DNA of 64,000 nucleotides from Seminibacterium arietis (GCF_042675725.1 NZ_JBHTJN010000008.1:206225-270224); one strand, 5' to 3'. Shown: positions 37,788 through 46,213, numbered from the stretch's first letter. The notes: a model not told the origin generated them from the letters alone. A program made the numbers and translations.

Positions 37788-37892
37788 TTATTTATTGTTC
37801 AATTCACCACTTACAAACTGATTAGTACCGCCGTTATTATTGGACTGATCGACATTTGCCGAAAAACCGCCAACGGTAACACCGCTTGCCAC
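37788..37892 (-). CDS. Possible 34-residue Gly/Asn-rich ORF behind the repressor
   Basis: Reads VASGVTVGGFSANVDQSN from a GTG and ends GELNNK. It is in the same frame as the repressor and separated from it by one amber codon and four codons. No ribosome site is visible. It could be a remnant, or be reached by stop-codon readthrough. Confidence 0.25.
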   Translation of the reverse strand: MASGVTVGGFSANVDQSNNNGGTNQFVSGELNNK

Positions 37893-37904
37893 ATTTAAAT
37901 AAAA

Positions 37905-38567
37905 CTACAAATCACGAGCATCTATCGGCACAATCCGAATAAACTTACCGATAATTTCCGCCGAGTTGAATAACTCCTCTGTAATATCAAACGGCTCATA
38001 TAATTTATTATCACTCAACGCCCTAATCACCCCAGTTGGCAACCGCTGCAAGCGTTTAATATAATTGCATTCATTCACCCTAAACGCGTAAACACCCTCA
38101 CCGATATAGCTCTTCACATTGGTATCAATAAACACCAAATCACAAGGGCGAATAGTTGGAGCCATGCTATCAGTAGGCACTTTGAAAATGCAAACCCCCT
38201 CCGCACTTTTCCGCCTCAAAATCTGTGAAAGCCCCTCTTCAGTCAAATGAATGCTCGCAATCACATCAGGATAATCAGGATTAATAATGCCGTCGCCTGC
38301 CGACAACTCAAAATCATACAAATCTATTTTAAAAATGGGCGGAGCCTCATTCACCCAGCATTCAGGCACTTCACCCTCGCCAGTTTTTAGCCACTCAACA
38401 GAAACGCCAAGAGCGGTCGCTATTTCTAAAATATTGCGAGGCTTTTTCGTTTTGCCGATCACTATATCGCTTATGGCGGTCTGAGAAATACCGACTATAT
38501 TTGCGAGTTCTTCTTGCGTCATTCCTTTATTAGAGAGTACTTTTCTCACTCTTGTATGTAGATCCAT
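37905..38567 (-). CDS. LexA/CI-type prophage repressor
   Basis: 220 residues: N-terminal helix-turn-helix (about 15-40, MTQEELANIVGISQTAISD) and C-terminal S24 peptidase domain. The self-cleavage bond Ala90-Gly91, nucleophile Ser134 (PTDSMAPTI) and Lys171 are present; the Ser-Lys spacing of 37 equals that of LexA. The prophage should therefore be inducible by RecA during the SOS response. It is divergent from the Cro-like gene, with shared operators between them. Confidence 0.93.
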   Translation of the reverse strand: MDLHTRVRKVLSNKGMTQEELANIVGISQTAISDIVIGKTKKPRNILEIATALGVSVEWLKTGEGEVPECWVNEAPPIFKIDLYDFELSAGDGIINPDYPDVIASIHLTEEGLSQILRRKSAEGVCIFKVPTDSMAPTIRPCDLVFIDTNVKSYIGEGVYAFRVNECNYIKRLQRLPTGVIRALSDNKLYEPFDITEELFNSAEIIGKFIRIVPIDARDL

Positions 38568-38727
38568 TTTTACCCCCTTTCTTGTATTTCATGTAAATAA
38601 TAAAAGTATTCTTATAAAAAAACAAAAAGAAATATTAAAAATATTTTAAAATATATCTTGTCTTTTTCTTTTAATGGATCAATAATACAAGCAAATAAAA
38701 GATAATCTTTTAAAGAAAGGGCGGAGA
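38568..38727. promoter_or_regulatory. Repressor/Cro control region
   Basis: 160 bp between the divergent repressor and Cro-like genes. It contains a perfect palindrome, AAAAGAT-A-ATCTTTT (38697-38711), a partly similar AAAAGTATTCTTAT near 38605, and inverted CTTGTATT / AATACAAG elements near 38581 and 38684. These are the natural candidates for operators of the lysis-lysogeny switch. Confidence 0.55.
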
Positions 38728-38979
38728 ATGAACAAAAAAATACTTAAATCAATAAAAATAGCTGGTACACAAGATAAGCTAGCTAAAAAAGTAGAAGCGT
38801 CTCAAGCAAGTATTGGGCTGTGGTTAAAAGGTTGTGAATATTCCGCCAAATACGCCTACCGCATAGAAAAAGCCACAGGGGGCAAAGTGACCGCCCGAGA
38901 ATTATGCGAAGAATTACACAAGCTAGACCGCAAAAAGAAACGTGAAGCGAAGCTAGCCCAACAACAAACAAAGGAGTAA
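38728..38979 (+). CDS. Cro-like helix-turn-helix protein
   Basis: 83 residues with a YdaS/Cro-type helix-turn-helix (TQDKLAKKVEASQASIGLWLK) and a basic, charged tail. First gene of the rightward early operon, opposite the repressor, with AAGG 9 nt before the ATG. It probably represses the lysogenic promoter. Confidence 0.82.
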   Translation: MNKKILKSIKIAGTQDKLAKKVEASQASIGLWLKGCEYSAKYAYRIEKATGGKVTARELCEELHKLDRKKKREAKLAQQQTKE

Positions 38980-38982
38980 CCC

Positions 38983-39195
38983 ATGCAAAACCTAGAACTA
39001 TATCTTACTTCCGCCAAAGTGGGCGTAATGACACTAGAGCGATTTTCAGAAGAAACAGGCATATCAATCCGCAAAGTAATTACGTTATGGGAGCAAGGTA
39101 AGTTGCCCATGGCGTCAAGAGCAAGAGGTATGCGACTAATCAACATCTTAGAGTTCAACCGCCGTTGCGTAAGCGGTCAACCGCTGGATTTATAG
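38983..39195 (+). CDS. Cox-like excisionase/regulator
   Basis: 70 residues, LELYLTSAKVGVMTLERFSE followed by a winged-helix-like segment (ISIRKVITLWEQGKLPM). Size, position and the ELYLT start resemble the HP1 Cox protein, which directs excision and represses the lysogenic promoter. Confidence 0.7.
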   Translation: MQNLELYLTSAKVGVMTLERFSEETGISIRKVITLWEQGKLPMASRARGMRLINILEFNRRCVSGQPLDL

Positions 39196-39204
39196 GGGGC
39201 AAAT

Positions 39205-39303
39205 ATGATTATTTCGGAAACAGTCGTAAATATAGTCAATATAGTGTTGATTACTGTCATAGCGTTATTGGTTTATGCATTTATTAGAAATTTAATGCGG
39301 TAG
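39205..39303 (+). CDS. 32-residue single-span membrane peptide
   Basis: Begins MIISETVVNIVNIVLITV and ends FIRNLMR: one hydrophobic helix with a basic end. AGGGGGCAAAT precedes the ATG, a very strong ribosome site, so it is likely to be translated. Located in the early operon. Role unknown. Confidence 0.6.
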   Translation: MIISETVVNIVNIVLITVIALLVYAFIRNLMR

Positions 39304-39323
39304 TAAAACACAAGGACAGCAAA

Positions 39324-39581
39324 ATGAAAAAGCCATTTAGCTACCACTTAACCTCGTTTATAGGGGCAATGATAGTAGGGCTAGTGTTGGGCGTCAGTTG
39401 CGGAACAGACCCAATTAAAACCGCCCAACAAGCGGAAATCACAAATACAGATAGCCTTGAAGACTGGTACCAATCCCAAGGCTACAGCCTCGAACAATTA
39501 GCCGAATTGAAAGCACAAGCGGAGCAACGCTGGCATGAAGAGCAACAACCACAAACCGAACTCGCAAAAGGAACACACTAA
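39324..39581 (+). CDS. Small membrane or lipoprotein, early prophage
   Basis: 85 residues. Hydrophobic N-terminus ending in LGVSCGTD, which could be a lipobox, then a charged, Glu/Gln-rich helix. AAGGACAG precedes the ATG, and the stop overlaps the next start by one base (TAATG). Not recognised. Confidence 0.65.
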   Translation: MKKPFSYHLTSFIGAMIVGLVLGVSCGTDPIKTAQQAEITNTDSLEDWYQSQGYSLEQLAELKAQAEQRWHEEQQPQTELAKGTH

Positions 39582-40180
39582 TGAGCGGTATCAAGTACGA
39601 CATCATCGCAGATGAAACCATACAATACAAAGGCAGAACGCTTTATCGAATTAAAGCCTTAAAAAGTTTTGCCGACGTCAGCAAAGGCGACAAAGGCGGC
39701 TATATTGAACACATGGGCAACCTCTCACAGCTTGGCGACTGCTGGATCTACGACGAGGCGAAAGTATTCGCCAACGCCAGCATATTCAATAACGCCATAG
39801 TAGAAGAAAACGCCGAAATATGCGGACAAGCCATTATTTTTAAAGACGCCAGAATAGGCAAAGACGCAAAAATATACGGTTACGCCACAATCGGCGATGT
39901 TGCCCACATCAAACAAGACGGCGACATGTTCACTCGTTCAAATTATTTCACCGTCAGCAACATCACCGACCACGGCTACAACATTACATTCTACTTAGGC
40001 AAAAACGACATCTTAGTCAATGCAAGCTGCTGCAACAATGTAGAAGAACTACCGAAACACGTCTTTTGCGGAACCATAAACGAATTTGAGCAATATATCA
40101 GCGACATCACACGAGCTGAAGTCAGACAACCGCTTGAAGATTTAATCAAAATCGCACGCCTACAAATCAGAGTGGAATAG
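39581..40180 (+). CDS. Hexapeptide-like beta-helix phage protein
   Basis: 199 residues. The middle (about 65-110) has repeating five-to-six residue turns (AKVFANASIFNNAIVEENA, then GQAIIFKDARIGKDAKIYG), typical of left-handed beta helices. The N-terminal GRTLYRIKALKSFADVSKGD and C-terminal parts are common in phage proteins of unknown role. Translationally coupled to the preceding gene. Confidence 0.7.
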   Translation: MSGIKYDIIADETIQYKGRTLYRIKALKSFADVSKGDKGGYIEHMGNLSQLGDCWIYDEAKVFANASIFNNAIVEENAEICGQAIIFKDARIGKDAKIYGYATIGDVAHIKQDGDMFTRSNYFTVSNITDHGYNITFYLGKNDILVNASCCNNVEELPKHVFCGTINEFEQYISDITRAEVRQPLEDLIKIARLQIRVE

Positions 40181-40188
40181 GGGGAAAC

Positions 40189-40410
40189 ATGAACGACACC
40201 ACGAAAAAGAATTTTATCAGCGTAAAAGCACTAAAACACAAAGCCGACCTCCAACAAAAGGAAATTGACAGCTTAAAAATAATCGCAACCAACCAAGCAA
40301 AACAAATCGACCGCAATCAACTTGAACACATCAAGCTAGTAAACGAAGTCGAAAAAATAAAACGCCAATACGCCCAACGACAAGGGCATAAATGGGCGTT
40401 CTGGCGATAA
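40189..40410 (+). CDS. Hypothetical early protein, coiled coil
   Basis: 73 residues, mostly a charged predicted helix (KADLQQKEIDSLKIIATNQA) with a basic end. GGGGGAAAC precedes the ATG. Not recognised. Confidence 0.6.
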   Translation: MNDTTKKNFISVKALKHKADLQQKEIDSLKIIATNQAKQIDRNQLEHIKLVNEVEKIKRQYAQRQGHKWAFWR

Positions 40411-40422
40411 CAAGGGGGCAAC

Positions 40423-40857
40423 ATGTTAACCGAATTTAAACAGCTACAACAACGCTTATTTCAATGGGCATTCAACCGCATATCACAAGCCAAAACCGAA
40501 CAAGAAACCACCTTAAGAGGGGCAATGGCGTGCCGTGCAATGCTCAATAAAAAACATGTTGCCGTAACCAGTTTCAACAAACTAGATGAAATAAAACGCC
40601 GTGAATATTTTAGCCGTGCCAATTTCACCGCCGACGATTTTCAAACCGCCCACAACGGCGAATACACCGCCGACCTATTAAACGCCAACGGCTTTCACAA
40701 ATTAATTGCGTTAATTGAATACGACCGCCAGCAATTAGCCTTAATTGCTTGCACTACCGCCTTAATTGACTACCGAAAACAATTAGCAAGACAACCATTT
40801 AACGCCAACAAAAAACCGACCGCACCGCAACAAGAACAATGGAGTAACGCAGCATGA
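40423..40857 (+). CDS. Hypothetical early prophage protein
   Basis: 144 residues, helical and soluble, without a motif I recognise. AAGGGGGCAAC precedes the ATG, and its stop overlaps the next start (ATGA), so it belongs to the early operon that leads to the replication gene. Confidence 0.65.
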   Translation: MLTEFKQLQQRLFQWAFNRISQAKTEQETTLRGAMACRAMLNKKHVAVTSFNKLDEIKRREYFSRANFTADDFQTAHNGEYTADLLNANGFHKLIALIEYDRQQLALIACTTALIDYRKQLARQPFNANKKPTAPQQEQWSNAA

Positions 40858-41282
40858 GTCGACACTACGAAAGAAAACCGCAACAAAAAACCTATTTAGA
40901 AGTAATCCAAGAAAAGAAACAGCGGTTAAAAAAAGCCAAACAATTTAAAGCCGCCACCGAACAAGCCTCACGGCTCGAGCGTGAAGCCTTGAACAAATTA
41001 ACCGAACGCTATTTACAAAAAGAAAACAGCCAATTGACCACCGCCACAACGCGGCATTTAGACATCTTAACCATTTATGACCAAGCCATGAATAAATGGC
41101 TAGAAGCGTTAAAAATGGCGAAAAGTTACACCAATGAATACTGGTGTTTAATGCGGTTTGCTTACTGTGCAGGGCGTATCGGCTTAACCCTCGCCGAAAT
41201 GAAAAAAATGCTAGAAACCAACTACGAAACACAAAAATACATCAAAGACTTAAATTATTTTAAAGCCACATGGGGAGCATAG
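40854..41282 (+). CDS. Hypothetical basic helical protein
   Basis: 142 residues; the N-terminal 60 are strongly basic and coiled-coil-like, the rest helical with Trp/Cys. It overlaps the previous gene by 4 nt. Position just before the replication gene suggests a replication accessory role, which is inference only. Confidence 0.65.
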   Translation: MSRHYERKPQQKTYLEVIQEKKQRLKKAKQFKAATEQASRLEREALNKLTERYLQKENSQLTTATTRHLDILTIYDQAMNKWLEALKMAKSYTNEYWCLMRFAYCAGRIGLTLAEMKKMLETNYETQKYIKDLNYFKATWGA

Positions 41283-41285
41283 AAA

Positions 41286-41342
41286 ATGAACACAACCGCA
41301 AACCACATCGAAACAGCGTGGCAAACTATTATTAAAGAGTAA
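41286..41342 (+). CDS. Possible 18-residue leader peptide before the replication gene
   Basis: MNTTANHIETAWQTIIKE with GGGGAG 8 nt upstream, ending 17 nt before the replication gene start. The replication gene has almost no ribosome site of its own, so it could be translated by coupling to this peptide. Confidence 0.35.
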   Translation: MNTTANHIETAWQTIIKE

Positions 41343-41359
41343 AGCAAAATAACAAAAAA

Positions 41360-43804
41360 ATGACCGCACTTGCAACACCGCACACCGCCTTTTATCAATT
41401 GTCACCGCTGATTAAAGTCAAAGCGGAACACATTCCAAACAAAGACGGAAGCCAAAAAACAGAAGCCCAGCTTGAATTGTTTGAGCTGGTTCCAACGCAT
41501 TATGAATTTGTTGAACGAGTATTAAAAATGCTCCCACGTCAACAAATACGAGAACACGTGCGGAATTTATACATTAATGAATATCGCTCCACCAAGGGAA
41601 CCACCAACCAAAAAGCCTACACCGCTAACACATGGATCAGAACGGTCGTACAAGACCGCCTTAAAAAAGTGTTCAAACAAAATAAAATTAATTTAGCGGA
41701 TTTAATCGCCTTTAATCACCAGCAAAGCCACTGGCAACAAGCACTAGAAAAGGAAATCAAAGAAGAATTAAAACGCAACCCACCGCCAAACCGTGAAACC
41801 GACCCAAAAGGCTTCAAAGCCTACCAACAAGCGGAATTAAATAAAAGCGATTTTCACGCCTTTAAACACAAATACGGCAAACACATCGCCCAACAAAACC
41901 GCCGAGAGTTTAACCGAGCAATGTTGCCATTATATTTAACTTCCTTGAAAAAGCTGGAAGAAATCTGCCAACAACTGGCGAACACTTTCAACCAATTTCA
42001 ACGCCAATACATGGAAAAACACGCCGAACTATTCGCCAAACAGCAACGCCAACCCACAGAAAGCGAAATAGAAACTATTTTTCACAATCTATACGGCGAG
42101 TGCGGTCAAATTGCGGAAAGTTTTGGCTTAGACCTTAACTACTGGCAACAATACAAAGGGCTAAAACGCAACCGCCAATTAAAAGCAATCTACATTGAAA
42201 GCACCTTAACTCGCATTGTTGATCCGAAATACTGGCTTAAACGCCTTCATAAAATCCAACGCCAAATGGTCGAACATATCGCCATAGCATGCGGACAAGT
42301 GAGAAAAGGCACACAACAATATGTCACTAATCAAGCCTTTAATGCGTGGGAACGTCAAACCGAACGCAACCTTGATTATTTGAAAAACATGATTGTCGAA
42401 AACATTGACGACCCAGCCGAGCAAGTGGAATTAATGGACATGTATTTACACAGCTCATCAAACATCAGTAAGTTACGTATTGAATTAATGACACGCTGCC
42501 GAGGCTTAGAAGAAGACGCCGATTTTAGACAGCTAGACGGCTTATTCATCACCCTAACCGCTCCGAGTGCCTACCATTCCATTTTAAGCAACTCAGGCAA
42601 GCCCAACCCAAAATGGAACGGAGCTAGCCCAAAACAAACACACAAATATCTCAATACCGTTTGGCAACGCACAAGGGCAAGATTAAAAAAAGCCAATATT
42701 CAGTTCTCAGGCTTAAGAGTGTGTGAACCACACCACGACAGCACGCCACACTGGCATTTATTAATTTTTGTTCAGCCACAACAAAAACAGAAACTAATTG
42801 ACATTTTCAAAGCCGTTGCCCTCGCCGAAGACGGCGACGAAAAAGGGGCGAAAATGCACCGCCTTAAAATTGACCCAATCGACAAAGCCAAAGGCACCGC
42901 CGTCGGTTACATTACTAAATACATCTCAAAAAATATTAACGGCTTTGCAGGTAAAAACGACACCTCAGACGAAGACCACGGCATGAGCTTGCAAGATAAC
43001 GCCAAAAGGGCGAGAGCATGGGCGAGTTTGTGGGGCATTCGTCAGTTTCAATTCTTCGGCGATAAATTTGTATCACTCTGGCGAGAAATTAGACGGCTCG
43101 CCAGCCACCTACACAAACAAGAACAAAAACAAAAACGGCAAACCGCCCAACGTGATCAGCTCAACTTAGACATCGCACAGCCACCGCTGCAAAAAACCGC
43201 CTACCCTCTTGCATGGCAGCACAAAAACAAACATCTCGCAAGAGCAATCGCCTGTGCCGACGTGGGCGAGTATGGAGCATTTGTGGATTGCATAACCGCA
43301 GGGCTAGGATTTTTAGCCAAACGCAAAGACAGCAATTTGAAAATTTATTACGAAGAAAACGGCACAACCAAATACGGCGAGGCTAGAAAAAAAATCAAAG
43401 GCATTCAATCTATTTTTGACCTTGAACCAGTCATTACCAGATTAAAAAATTGGACCTTAAAAAGTAAAAAAAACGTACTAGTAGAGAATTTAGAAAAAGA
43501 GCTTAATCAAGCACTTAGCGAGCAAAGCGAGCCTTGGACTTGTGTCAGTAACTGTAACTTAAAGGTAGTGACACAAATCAAAAAAATCATTGACCCAATA
43601 ACTAAACCGCTCAGAAAAGATCAAATAAAAGCCATTTTAAGAGGCTGGAAAGTGATGATAGATAACAAAATGTACTTACAACGCAACGGCGACGAAGTGG
43701 AATTACACCAAATTAGCCAAACACGCCGCACAAATGCACAAATATTAAACAATTTAACCGCACTTTATCAGGATTTTGATTTTCAACAATTCACATTAAC
43801 CTAA
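41360..43804 (+). CDS. P2 gpA-like rolling-circle replication endonuclease
   Basis: 814-residue HUH endonuclease that nicks the phage origin and starts rolling-circle replication. The HUH motif is His464-Trp-His466 (EPHHDSTPHWHLLIF). Two catalytic tyrosines lie in YITKYISKNI (Tyr517 and Tyr521), the arrangement of P2 gpA. Such proteins usually nick within their own gene; I did not identify the origin. Codons are C/A-rich, as in the rest of the prophage. Confidence 0.92.
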   Translation: MTALATPHTAFYQLSPLIKVKAEHIPNKDGSQKTEAQLELFELVPTHYEFVERVLKMLPRQQIREHVRNLYINEYRSTKGTTNQKAYTANTWIRTVVQDRLKKVFKQNKINLADLIAFNHQQSHWQQALEKEIKEELKRNPPPNRETDPKGFKAYQQAELNKSDFHAFKHKYGKHIAQQNRREFNRAMLPLYLTSLKKLEEICQQLANTFNQFQRQYMEKHAELFAKQQRQPTESEIETIFHNLYGECGQIAESFGLDLNYWQQYKGLKRNRQLKAIYIESTLTRIVDPKYWLKRLHKIQRQMVEHIAIACGQVRKGTQQYVTNQAFNAWERQTERNLDYLKNMIVENIDDPAEQVELMDMYLHSSSNISKLRIELMTRCRGLEEDADFRQLDGLFITLTAPSAYHSILSNSGKPNPKWNGASPKQTHKYLNTVWQRTRARLKKANIQFSGLRVCEPHHDSTPHWHLLIFVQPQQKQKLIDIFKAVALAEDGDEKGAKMHRLKIDPIDKAKGTAVGYITKYISKNINGFAGKNDTSDEDHGMSLQDNAKRARAWASLWGIRQFQFFGDKFVSLWREIRRLASHLHKQEQKQKRQTAQRDQLNLDIAQPPLQKTAYPLAWQHKNKHLARAIACADVGEYGAFVDCITAGLGFLAKRKDSNLKIYYEENGTTKYGEARKKIKGIQSIFDLEPVITRLKNWTLKSKKNVLVENLEKELNQALSEQSEPWTCVSNCNLKVVTQIKKIIDPITKPLRKDQIKAILRGWKVMIDNKMYLQRNGDEVELHQISQTRRTNAQILNNLTALYQDFDFQQFTLT

Positions 43805-43821
43805 CTAAACCGAGGTACAAC

Positions 43822-43962
43822 ATGACCAAAAAAACACAACCACCACAAGATCTAAAAACCATTTTAGCCGAACGAGAACAACAGGCACGCCAACAGCTCA
43901 ATCTCACCCAACATCAAGCCGTCTTTGTGGCTCGCATTAATACAAGGGGGCGTTATGTCTAA
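43822..43962 (+). CDS. 46-residue hypothetical protein after the replication gene
   Basis: Begins MTKKTQPPQDLKTILAERE and ends INTRGRYV. GAGGTACAAC precedes the ATG. Charged and helical. It overlaps the next small frame by 8 nt, in a chain of tight ribosome sites that supports translation. Confidence 0.5.
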   Translation: MTKKTQPPQDLKTILAEREQQARQQLNLTQHQAVFVARINTRGRYV

Positions 43963-44017
43963 TCGCAACCTATCAAGCGAAATCACCACAAATATTCAAG
44001 CTATAAAGGAGATTTAG
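43955..44017 (+). CDS. 20-residue hypothetical peptide
   Basis: MSNRNLSSEITTNIQAIKEI, with AAGGGGG 4 nt before the ATG and the next gene 3 nt after the stop. A coupled short frame; could be a real small protein or only a translational relay. Confidence 0.35.
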   Translation: MSNRNLSSEITTNIQAIKEI

Positions 44018-44020
44018 ACG

Positions 44021-44290
44021 ATGAGTAATACAAATTATCAAGCAAACCAAGAAAACGCATTTAAGCCCAATTTAGAGGGTATTAAGAACACATTAGAAAC
44101 CTCAAGAGATTTAATTATTCAGTTAAAAGAGAAAAAACCCGTAATGGCTTTTAATGACGAGGGGCAAGAGGTTCAGTTATCTCAAGAAAAAATGCTAGAC
44201 ATAGTACTAACGCAATTATTCTGTTCTATTGACGATATTGACGAAATACAGACCGCACTTTTAAGACTTGTAAGCGATTTGAGCCGATAG
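44021..44290 (+). CDS. Hypothetical 89-residue prophage protein
   Basis: Acidic helical protein (LEGIKNTLETSRDLIIQLKE, then a region ending LLRLVSDLSR). AAAGGAGATTTAGACG precedes the ATG. Similar short proteins are frequent in Pasteurellaceae phages, but I know no function. Confidence 0.65.
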   Translation: MSNTNYQANQENAFKPNLEGIKNTLETSRDLIIQLKEKKPVMAFNDEGQEVQLSQEKMLDIVLTQLFCSIDDIDEIQTALLRLVSDLSR

Positions 44291-44417
44291 CAAAAACGAT
44301 AGTAAGGGGCAGCACCAAGATTACACCCAGTTTAGTGGAAATAATCCAACAAAAAAGCCCTCAACCAAATGGCAAGGGCGCAAGTAATTTAACTTAACTC
44401 ATAGGAAGTAATCAATA

Positions 44418-44443
44418 CATGGCGTTCTAAAAAGAACGTCATG
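44418..44443 (+). terminator. Hairpin closing the early operon
   Basis: CATGGCGTTCT and AGAACGTCATG form an 11-bp arm with one mismatch around a 4-nt loop, 128 nt past the last early gene. There is no T run. Confidence 0.4.
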
Positions 44444-44480
44444 GATTATAGCCTAAATGAGTTTGAAAAGGTACAGAAAC

Positions 44481-45101
44481 ATGACAAAAATCAAATTTTC
44501 AGTATTGCAAAAAAATCAAAGTGCGGTTAGTATTGGCGACACTACTACAAAGAACGGCTACCGCACCCGTAAGACTTGCGGAATTTTTTTACCTCAAATT
44601 CCTATCATCAATGGCTTGAGCCTGCTAAGCTCAATCTGTTTATCTGAATTTGTGGCAAGGTCTATACGTCGAGATAAGGCGGAGTTTATCCGCACGAATA
44701 AGGCGAGCCGTTTCTTTGCGGTAGTTGAAACCTTGCTACACCCTTTAGGGAACAGCAATTCACATTTACTAAACAAAGAGACAATCAAAATGCTATTCAA
44801 ATTTATCCTATTCTTAGGCAAAAACCGCCTAAAACTTTCTATACGTGCTAATTCAGAACAACAGCACGGCAGTTATGACACTTTCGCCCAAATTTACGGC
44901 GATTTACGCAACGTCATTGAACCACACACAAAAAAATTAAACTGGAAACAACGCACATCAATTGAAATGATATTATTCAAAATCACACGCATACTAAACA
45001 AAGGAGCCACACATCAAGACAACTGGCAAGACATCGCAGGCTACGCCCTATTAGGCGGAGAACTACATCACCCAACAAAAGATACAAACCGCACAAAATG
45101 A
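44481..45101 (+). CDS. Hypothetical protein with a DUF6378-like C-terminus
   Basis: About 206 residues. The C-terminal 80 residues (HGSYDTFAQIYGDLRNV, then RTSIEMILFKITRILNKG and WQDIAGYALLGGEL) fit a phage family often found near nucleotide-metabolism genes. The N-terminal part (SVLQKNQSAVSIGDTTTKN, GYRTRKTCGIFLP) is unlike it and looks like a separate short phage protein. The ATG at 44481 has AAGG upstream; an ATG at 44457 is also possible. It may be a fusion of two small genes. Confidence 0.6.
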   Translation: MTKIKFSVLQKNQSAVSIGDTTTKNGYRTRKTCGIFLPQIPIINGLSLLSSICLSEFVARSIRRDKAEFIRTNKASRFFAVVETLLHPLGNSNSHLLNKETIKMLFKFILFLGKNRLKLSIRANSEQQHGSYDTFAQIYGDLRNVIEPHTKKLNWKQRTSIEMILFKITRILNKGATHQDNWQDIAGYALLGGELHHPTKDTNRTK

Positions 45102-45164
45102 ACAAAGAAAGAGAAGAAAACAAAAAGGAATAAATAAAACAACACAAAACAACAAAAAATAAAA

Positions 45165-45193
45165 TTGACAGCCCAAAAAAGAGCGAATAAGAT
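45165..45193 (+). promoter_or_regulatory. Sigma-70 promoter before the 45.3-kb gene pair
   Basis: A perfect TTGACA (45165-45170), a 17-nt spacer and TAAGAT (45188-45193), about 110 nt upstream of the next gene. Confidence 0.6.
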
Positions 45194-45303
45194 AACAGCA
45201 CAATTTTTAACAAAAAGTAGGCGGTCACAACTTAATTCTGTGGCTTTTTTTTCAAAGAAACCCTATTTAACAAGGTATTTTCGCACAAACAAAGGTATTT
45301 CTT

Positions 45304-45495
45304 ATGACTAAAACGAAATTGCTTGTTCCCAAAAAGGTTCGCACCGTCTCAGCTCGCCAGTACTTGAACGAAGCGAAAAAAAACTCAGTGAACAACAACA
45401 TAGAATCCGTGCGGTTTATCCCACCAACTTTCGGTTCTAGTGGCTACGGTTCATTTCAAATTACATATAAAACACCTGTATTGGTTGCACGATGA
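45304..45495 (+). CDS. Hypothetical 63-residue protein
   Basis: Basic N-terminus (MTKTKLLVPKKVRTVSARQY) and a Gly/Ser-rich, beta-like end (FGSSGYGSFQITYKTP). Its stop overlaps the next start (ATGA), so the two genes are coupled. Not recognised. Confidence 0.6.
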   Translation: MTKTKLLVPKKVRTVSARQYLNEAKKNSVNNNIESVRFIPPTFGSSGYGSFQITYKTPVLVAR

Positions 45496-45905
45496 ACAAT
45501 GAACAAGAAAACCTGCCTAAAGTGGTAGATGAACATGTTATAAAAGAGTTTGTGCAACTTCAGCACCAAGAAATACTACTGAAAAGAGAAGAGCTTGCTC
45601 TTAGACATGAAGAAATTAAAGCCAATGAAAGGCTTGCAAAAATTTCAATTGAAGCCAAGCAACAAACCGATGTGAAACACGGAGATATATTCTCTGCCTT
45701 ACAAAAAGGAAAATTATGTATTACCGCATTAATTTCCGTATTAGTGATGATCGTCATTATCTACGCAATGAATACAGGAAACACCGATTTTGCATTGGAA
45801 GTACTTAAAATCGGTGGAGCTTTAGTAGCTGGTTATTTTGCTGGATTTGGACGAGGTAAAGCTGTTGTACTTGAGCAACAACAAAAACGCAATGAAGATG
45901 AATGA
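45492..45905 (+). CDS. Predicted membrane protein with cytoplasmic coiled coil
   Basis: 137 residues. Residues 1-70 form a long charged helix (REELALRHEEIKANERLAKI), followed by two membrane helices (about 77-95 and 103-122) and a basic tail. Its own promoter and a terminator isolate the pair, so it may be expressed in the lysogen. Superinfection exclusion is a reasonable but untested idea. Confidence 0.6.
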   Translation: MNNEQENLPKVVDEHVIKEFVQLQHQEILLKREELALRHEEIKANERLAKISIEAKQQTDVKHGDIFSALQKGKLCITALISVLVMIVIIYAMNTGNTDFALEVLKIGGALVAGYFAGFGRGKAVVLEQQQKRNEDE

Positions 45906-45920
45906 AACTAAGAATTTTTA

Positions 45921-45948
45921 AAAGCCTGTTTAAAACACAGGCTTTTTT
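45921..45948. terminator. Strong bidirectional terminator
   Basis: AAAGCCTGT and ACAGGCTTT form a 9-bp stem with a 7-nt loop and a T tract. It lies between the convergent membrane-protein gene and the Ogr-like gene. Confidence 0.85.
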
Positions 45949-45949
45949 G

Positions 45950-46213
45950 TCAAACCGCCTCAATCATTTTTTTTAATTGCTGCTTGTCTTGTTCAGAGAG
46001 AAGACTGATCACATCTTCAAGTAATCTATCTTTAGAGAGTTTAGAGGTCTTTACCACGTGCGAGCGTTCAAAGTTATATACCTCAGATTGGCAGCATTGC
46101 GGATTGGTACAGGTTATATAAATTCTAGCGAAACCGTCAGAAAGAAAATCAGAACGACGGATAAAACAACGACTCCCACACACACCGCACTTCACTTTCA
46201 ACACATTAGCCAT
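45950..46213 (-). CDS. Ogr/Delta-type late transcription activator
   Basis: 87 residues from the ATG at 46213 (MANVLKVKCGVCGSRC). The zinc site is Cys-x2-Cys ... Cys-x4-Cys (CGVC and CTNPQC), as in P2 Ogr, followed by the usual YNFERSHVVK segment. It should bind upstream of the late promoters and contact RNA polymerase alpha. A longer frame to 46282 adds an unlikely hydrophobic leader. It is next to the portal gene, like the late regulators of P2-type phages. Confidence 0.85.
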   Translation of the reverse strand: MANVLKVKCGVCGSRCFIRRSDFLSDGFARIYITCTNPQCCQSEVYNFERSHVVKTSKLSKDRLLEDVISLLSEQDKQQLKKMIEAV

